Shown: piece by piece, positions 5,465 through 9,080 of the stretch | How the letters are laid out: each line of letters opens with the position of its first letter | How positions within the stretch are numbered: the stretch's first letter is position 1 | Assembly (NCBI GenBank): GCA_029068665.1 | Contig: JAIECC010000463.1 | Span: 1-9,080 of the forward strand | Direction of reading: 5' to 3' | DNA: 9,080 nt | From: Lachnospiraceae bacterium | GTDB taxonomy: Bacteria; Bacillota; Clostridia; Lachnospirales; Lachnospiraceae | Notes under the pieces: model-generated | Database searches by the model: none | What the model was told of the DNA's origin: nothing | Seen by the model: the letters and a program-made list of their open reading frames with translations, nothing else | Program-made: the position numbers and the translations under genes

Positions 5465-6144
5465 AGAAGGTTGTAAAGAAGAATCAAATCATTATTACTG
5501 CACTGGCTGTCATGATAGCAGTTGCAGGGTACTTAAGCTTTACCAGTAAGGAAGTCAGTATTATAGATGAAAACGGAAATACCATTGATGTGTCTGCAGC
5601 CAATGAGGATATACAGGAAACCCTGCAGACCAATGGCAATACGGAGCAGATGGAGCTGGATACAGAGGCAGACCCGGATGCGCCGGTCATCGCCGGAGCA
5701 GAAGGGAATGCAGATGATGCAGAGGTCAGCGCACCGGTCAATGATGCCATTGGAGAGGCTGTACTGACCAATGCAGGTACCATAAATGTTGCGTCAGATG
5801 CCATTGTAAATGCTAAGCTGAACCGGGAGCAGACCCGATCCAAATCTCAGGAGCTGCTGCTGCAAATCGTAAATAATGAGGGATTAGATCAGGCTTCCAA
5901 GCAGGGAGCAGTAGATGAGCTGGTGAACATGACAGGGATTATGGAACGGGAATCCATCTGTGAGCAGCAGTTGATGGCAAAGGGCTTTGATCAGTGTGTG
6001 GTATTGATCAGTGAAGGCTGTGTGGATGTAACGGTGAACCGGACAGAGCTGACTGAGGTGGAGAAGGCACAGATTGAGGACATTGTTACCAGAAAAGCGG
6101 AATGTGATGTTTCGGAAATTGTAATTACGACCATATCAGAATAG
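5461..6144 (+). CDS. spoIIIAH: Stage III sporulation protein AH
   Basis: This is the mother-cell partner of forespore SpoIIQ; the two interact across the intermembrane space to form the zipper/channel that supports engulfment and late forespore gene expression. The product is 227 residues (about 218 in Bacillus). It has a basic N-terminus (MKKVVKKNQ) and one membrane helix (about 10-27). A long acidic linker (about 33-105) follows, almost free of basic residues, with many D, E, A and N. The C-terminal YscJ/FliF-like domain begins LNREQTRSKSQELLLQIVNN (120-139), the most recognisable family block, and continues through a helix-rich region to VTVNRTELTEVEKAQIEDIV and the terminal VSEIVITTISE. 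Four cysteines in the outer domain are a local peculiarity. It overlaps spoIIIAG by 4 bp and is the last operon gene. Confidence 0.95.
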   Translation: MKKVVKKNQIIITALAVMIAVAGYLSFTSKEVSIIDENGNTIDVSAANEDIQETLQTNGNTEQMELDTEADPDAPVIAGAEGNADDAEVSAPVNDAIGEAVLTNAGTINVASDAIVNAKLNREQTRSKSQELLLQIVNNEGLDQASKQGAVDELVNMTGIMERESICEQQLMAKGFDQCVVLISEGCVDVTVNRTELTEVEKAQIEDIVTRKAECDVSEIVITTISE

Positions 6145-6153
6145 AAGACGAAG

Positions 6154-6188
6154 ACCTGTCCCGTCGGTTCGCCGGGATGGGTTTTTTT
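6154..6188 (+). terminator. Intrinsic terminator of the spoIIIA operon
   Basis: ACCTGTCCCG (6154-6163) pairs with CGGGATGGGT (6173-6182), including two G-T pairs, around a short loop. A run of seven T (6182-6188) follows. It begins 10 bp after the spoIIIAH stop codon. Confidence 0.88.
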
Positions 6189-6235
6189 ATTTTCATTTTG
6201 TTTTAAGGCCTTCTGTGGTGTGAGAGCCGGTTTCA

Positions 6236-6264
6236 TTGACAATATCTTCCATATTTGATACAAT
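6236..6264 (+). promoter_or_regulatory. Strong sigma-A promoter (extended -10) of the ABC transporter operon
   Basis: A perfect -35 TTGACA (6236-6241) is followed by a 17-bp spacer and TACAAT (6259-6264, 5 of 6). A TG one base upstream of the -10 (6256-6257) forms an extended -10. It lies 80 bp before the permease start, leaving a leader of about 75 nt. I saw no obvious palindromic operator in that leader. It implies vegetative expression, unlike the sporulation genes before it. Confidence 0.8.
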
Positions 6265-6331
6265 TTCTATGAATACAGAGAAATGTCGACCGTTGTCGAA
6301 AACTGATGAAAAGAGGGTACAGAATACTTGT

Positions 6332-6337
6332 AGGAGG
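6332..6337 (+). promoter_or_regulatory. Ribosome binding site that sets the first permease start at 6345
   Basis: AGGAGG (6332-6337) lies 7 bp before ATG 6345. The upstream in-frame ATG at 6306 has no Shine-Dalgarno sequence and would run the coding sequence through this site. Confidence 0.7.
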
Positions 6338-6344
6338 AGCATGT

Positions 6345-7442
6345 ATGAAGTCTTTATTTCGTTACAAGGCATCTGCCATAGGGATTGTAGCAGGCATCAG
6401 CATTGCACTGCTGAGCCTGTTTTATGCAGATTATATCAGACAGCTGGATGATTTGGAACAGAGGGAACGAGAGAAATTTTCTTATCAATATCAGGTCTGT
6501 TTTTCTGCTATGACATATACGGAGGCAGACGCTCAATTGGTATTGGACGCATTGCAGCGATTCCCGGTTACAAGTATAGCTGAAAATGCCAGTCTGTATG
6601 TGAATGATGAGTATGCAGAGCATTTGTGCAGAGTGATTGTTTCACAGAAGGAAGAACTAAAATATCATCTTACCAGCGGAAGGTATCCAACGGATGAGGA
6701 ACTGGCAGCAGGAGAGCCGGTTGTCATTCTTGGCAAGGCATTGAAGGATCAGACGGTTTCTAAGAGTGATGGAGAATACATTTTCATCTGCGGAGAAGAA
6801 TACCGGGTAATTGGATATTGCTCAGGAGAAAATACAACCATTACTAATTATTCCATTCTATTATTTGCTGATTGTCTGGGAGAGCAGACCAGAAGGGATG
6901 TGTGGCAGGCAGGCAACACCTACATGCAGACCTATTCGTTGAACAGTGATACCCGATCCCCCAGAGACATTTATGGGGAACTAAGTGCAGAGCTGGAGGC
7001 AGCAGGTATCCAGGTTGGTCATTTGACGGATTACAAATCGGATTTTAATGGCAGTCAATACCGGGAGAACTATATAAAACTGGCATATATTGTGTATTTC
7101 TTTTCCCTGTTCCTGACTCTGGCAGTCATACAGTATTGGCTGCACCAGCGGAAATATGAAATTGCGATTCGGCGCATTTATGGCTATGGCAGGAAGAAAT
7201 TATATGGATACATACTGAAAGAATTGGCAGGCTTGTTGATGCTTGCTGTTCTGATTTCTTTGCTGCTGTATGGTATGATAGCATTCGCCTATGACCGGAC
7301 ATATGGAATAAGGCTGCCCGTCATATATGAATCCATGCTGCGGTTTCTGATACTGGCAGGTGTTACGTTGTTCATTCTGATGATTGGTGCTGTATGGAAT
7401 ACATTTCGACAAAGTCCGTTGTCAGCGTATAGAAGAGGATAA
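6345..7442 (+). CDS. FtsX/MacB-type ABC transporter permease (first of a pair)
   Basis: The product is 365 residues from ATG 6345. It has the topology of the FtsX/MacB class: one N-terminal membrane helix (about 8-26, ASAIGIVAGISIALLSLFY), a large extracytoplasmic domain of about 215 residues, then three C-terminal helices (LAYIVYFFSLFLTLAVIQYW; AGLLMLAVLISLLLYGMIAF; FLILAGVTLFILMIGAVW). Between the first two of these lies the cytoplasmic coupling segment HQRKYEIAIRRIYGYGRKKL, like the conserved RREIAILRALGAS-type segment of the family. The C-terminus (RQSPLSAYRRG) is also typical. Such permeases pair with a MacB/LolD-type ATPase and act in efflux, peptide resistance or envelope processes; the substrate cannot be inferred here. 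The next permease starts 5 bp after its stop. Confidence 0.82.
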   Translation: MKSLFRYKASAIGIVAGISIALLSLFYADYIRQLDDLEQREREKFSYQYQVCFSAMTYTEADAQLVLDALQRFPVTSIAENASLYVNDEYAEHLCRVIVSQKEELKYHLTSGRYPTDEELAAGEPVVILGKALKDQTVSKSDGEYIFICGEEYRVIGYCSGENTTITNYSILLFADCLGEQTRRDVWQAGNTYMQTYSLNSDTRSPRDIYGELSAELEAAGIQVGHLTDYKSDFNGSQYRENYIKLAYIVYFFSLFLTLAVIQYWLHQRKYEIAIRRIYGYGRKKLYGYILKELAGLLMLAVLISLLLYGMIAFAYDRTYGIRLPVIYESMLRFLILAGVTLFILMIGAVWNTFRQSPLSAYRRG

Positions 7443-7446
7443 GGGA

Positions 7447-8634
7447 ATGAAAGTAAGATATTTGATTAAAACATTATTTTTGGAAATAAACCGGACCCTG
7501 GGCAGGTTTCTGATTACAACAATTATGCTGGGGATTTCCTTTTCCCTGCTTTTATTTGAAACCACCATGTATTTGGATTACATATACCGGATTATAGAGA
7601 ATCAGTCGGTTCTATCCGTGGAGGATTCCCGGCTGTATATCATCAATACCGAGTACTATAAGATTTTCTGGTCCGGGGAAGAAACCAGGAGCTTTTATGA
7701 GTTTATCCATGGATTGAATCAAGGGCAGGAGGGGATTTGTGCCGGTCTGTATTATACCGGTTTCCTCAATTCAGATATTGAAATCCTGTGTATTTCAAAG
7801 GAATTAATCCCCATTGGAACCCTGACTGATATAGATGACAATCCCATTGATTTTTCACAGCAGCAGTTTGTGGCTGTGGGATATGGACTGAAGGAGCAGT
7901 ATCCCATTGGAACGGTTATTTTGGATAAGGAGACCGGCAGAGAGTATCAGGTAAATCAGATTCTGCAAAAAAACAGTGAATGGCTGGCAAATAATGCCAG
8001 CGGCGGTCTGCAGAGCTCCATAAAGCTGGATAATATGCTCCTGATGGATGCAAATACACACTTAGAGGCAAGTGGATATGTCAATGTTCTGAATGGGGCA
8101 AATAACAGCTACCTGTATCATCCTACCCTGTCGCCGGAAGCGGTAAATGCGTATGTACAAGAGCAGGCGGAGCAAATGGGAATCCGGACATATGAAACGG
8201 TTTCCTTACAGGAAAAAAGCCAGAGCCTGCTGCGCTATGCATATAAGAGTGATTGGGTGGAGCTGCTTTTTGGCATTGTGTGTCTGGGGCTTAGTATGAC
8301 AGCACAGTATTTATCGGTGGTCATGAATCTGAAATATCGGAAGCATATGTTTGGGATACTGCTTGCCTGTAAATGGACCGGAAGGGATATTCAGTGGATG
8401 TCCTTTCTGGAATGCAGTCTGCGCCTGGTTCTGGGATTTGGTATTGCAATTCCATGCAGCTATGCTGCTGTAAATAATATACTTGGTGGAACTGCTGTTT
8501 CGACATTTTATTGGATATTTCCTGTAGTGGTAATTATTTTGGGATTATTCAATATGACTTATTATCATTTGATCGGGAGAAAGCTCCGTACTTATCGGAT
8601 CAAGGAACTGTTGGAAGGAGAGATTTGGAAATGA
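7447..8634 (+). CDS. FtsX/MacB-type ABC transporter permease (second of a pair)
   Basis: The product is 395 residues from ATG 7447. The frame extends up to 7384 inside the previous gene, but 7447 gives a sensible basic N-terminus (MKVRYLIKTL) and has AGAGGA (7433-7438) 8 bp upstream. There is an N-terminal membrane helix (about 20-36, FLITTIMLGISFSLLLF) and an extracytoplasmic domain of roughly 230 residues. Three C-terminal helices follow (around LLFGIVCLGLSMTAQYLSVV, LRLVLGFGIAIPCSYAAV and WIFPVVVIILGLFNMTYY). The cytoplasmic segment KYRKHMFGILLACKWTGRDI is the degenerate coupling loop of the family, and RIKELLEGE near the end is family-like. The extracytoplasmic part differs from that of the first permease, so the pair probably forms a heterodimer. 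It overlaps the ATPase gene by 4 bp (ATGA). The substrate is unknown. Confidence 0.8.
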   Translation: MKVRYLIKTLFLEINRTLGRFLITTIMLGISFSLLLFETTMYLDYIYRIIENQSVLSVEDSRLYIINTEYYKIFWSGEETRSFYEFIHGLNQGQEGICAGLYYTGFLNSDIEILCISKELIPIGTLTDIDDNPIDFSQQQFVAVGYGLKEQYPIGTVILDKETGREYQVNQILQKNSEWLANNASGGLQSSIKLDNMLLMDANTHLEASGYVNVLNGANNSYLYHPTLSPEAVNAYVQEQAEQMGIRTYETVSLQEKSQSLLRYAYKSDWVELLFGIVCLGLSMTAQYLSVVMNLKYRKHMFGILLACKWTGRDIQWMSFLECSLRLVLGFGIAIPCSYAAVNNILGGTAVSTFYWIFPVVVIILGLFNMTYYHLIGRKLRTYRIKELLEGEIWK

Positions 8635-9080
8635 TAAAGCTGGTGGATGTCAGTAAGGTTTATGTAGGAGATGAATACGAAATAAGGGCCTTAAATCATG
8701 TTTCCCTGGAAATAAAGGAAGGAGAATTTGCTGCCATAACAGGAGAGTCCGGTTCCGGGAAAAGCACGCTGCTAAATATCATAGGAGGTCTGGATTCTGT
8801 TACGGAGGGGGAGGTATATATTGATTCCAAACCTATGACAGGGACCAATACCCAAAGACTGGACGAGCTTCGGAGAACCTATATCAGCTTTGTGTTTCAA
8901 CACTTTGCTTTGATACCGGAGTTTACCGTATATGAGAATATTGAAATACCACTTCTGGCAGATAATATAAGAAAGAAGGAGCGAAAGAGAAGAATCGCTT
9001 CCGTGTTGTAACGTTTGCATATGGATTCTTACAGAAACCTGTTTCCGGAACAGCTTTCCGGCGGCAAGCAGAAGAGGTTT
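8631..9080 (+). pseudogene. MacB/LolD-type ABC transporter ATPase, interrupted by an in-frame stop and cut by the window edge
   Basis: ATG 8631 overlaps the permease stop (ATGA), with AAGGAG (8615-8620) upstream. Visible are the start MIKLVDVSKVY, Walker A GESGSGKST (residues 38-46), the family-typical LLNIIGGLD, and the Q-loop FVFQHFALIPEFTVYENI (Gln90). After IASVL (126) there is a TAA at 9009-9011. The same frame then continues without a shift as RLHMDSYRNLFPEQLSGGKQKRF to the window end, containing the ABC signature LSGGKQKR at residues 142-149. A single change at codon 127 (for example GAA or CAA to TAA) would restore a normal ATPase. As read, the product is 126 residues and lacks signature, Walker B, D-loop and H-loop, so it could not hydrolyse ATP. 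It may be a real nonsense mutation or a sequence error. Confidence 0.82.

Noticed and set aside
6306..6344. ATG 6306 as the first permease start
   Set aside because: It has no ribosome binding site, while ATG 6345 has AGGAGG at 7 bp and gives the usual short N-terminus before the first membrane helix.
9009..9080. Frameshift as the cause of the ATPase break
   Set aside because: The signature motif continues in the same frame right after the TAA, so a point nonsense change explains it better.

Overview
The window looks like chromosomal DNA of an endospore-forming Firmicute, most likely a Lachnospiraceae-type Clostridium. This rests on a complete spoIIIA sporulation operon behind an EF-P gene, AGGAGG ribosome binding sites, moderate GC content, and short SpoIIIAF and SpoIIIAG variants. 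All genes are on the plus strand.

Layout. (1) Positions 2-451 hold the 3' part of an unrecognised membrane protein with an acidic tail. (2) A sigma-A-type promoter drives efp (536-1093), which ends in a clean intrinsic terminator (1158-1186). (3) A likely sigma-E promoter precedes spoIIIAA-AB-AC-AD-AE-AF-AG-AH (1247-6144). The genes are tightly packed or overlapping, and the operon ends in an intrinsic terminator (6154-6188). (4) A near-consensus sigma-A promoter with an extended -10 (6236-6264) starts a separate operon: two FtsX/MacB-type ABC permeases (6345-7442 and 7447-8634), then an ABC ATPase (from 8631). The ATPase has an in-frame TAA just before its signature motif and runs off the right edge.

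How the genes work together. EF-P rescues ribosomes stalled on polyproline stretches. The eight SpoIIIA proteins are made in the mother cell and form the membrane complex that joins forespore SpoIIQ across the intermembrane space. It contains an ATPase (AA), a GspF-like protein (AB), polytopic membrane proteins (AC, AD, AE), AF, and ring-forming proteins (AG, AH). It maintains forespore development after engulfment. The last three genes form an unrelated ABC export or efflux-type module.

Most notable points. A 166-bp element between spoIIIAE and spoIIIAF consists of two near-identical units, each with two hairpins capped by GCGAAGC. It is flanked by a 6-bp direct repeat (TTAGAC). Removing the element and one repeat copy recreates a compact spoIIIAE stop / Shine-Dalgarno / spoIIIAF start junction, which suggests an insertion. 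The element also creates an artefactual 60-residue N-terminal extension on spoIIIAF, whose real product is probably only 66 residues. SpoIIIAG lacks the long insertion that builds the tall beta-barrel of the Bacillus ring. The ABC ATPase carries a nonsense codon.
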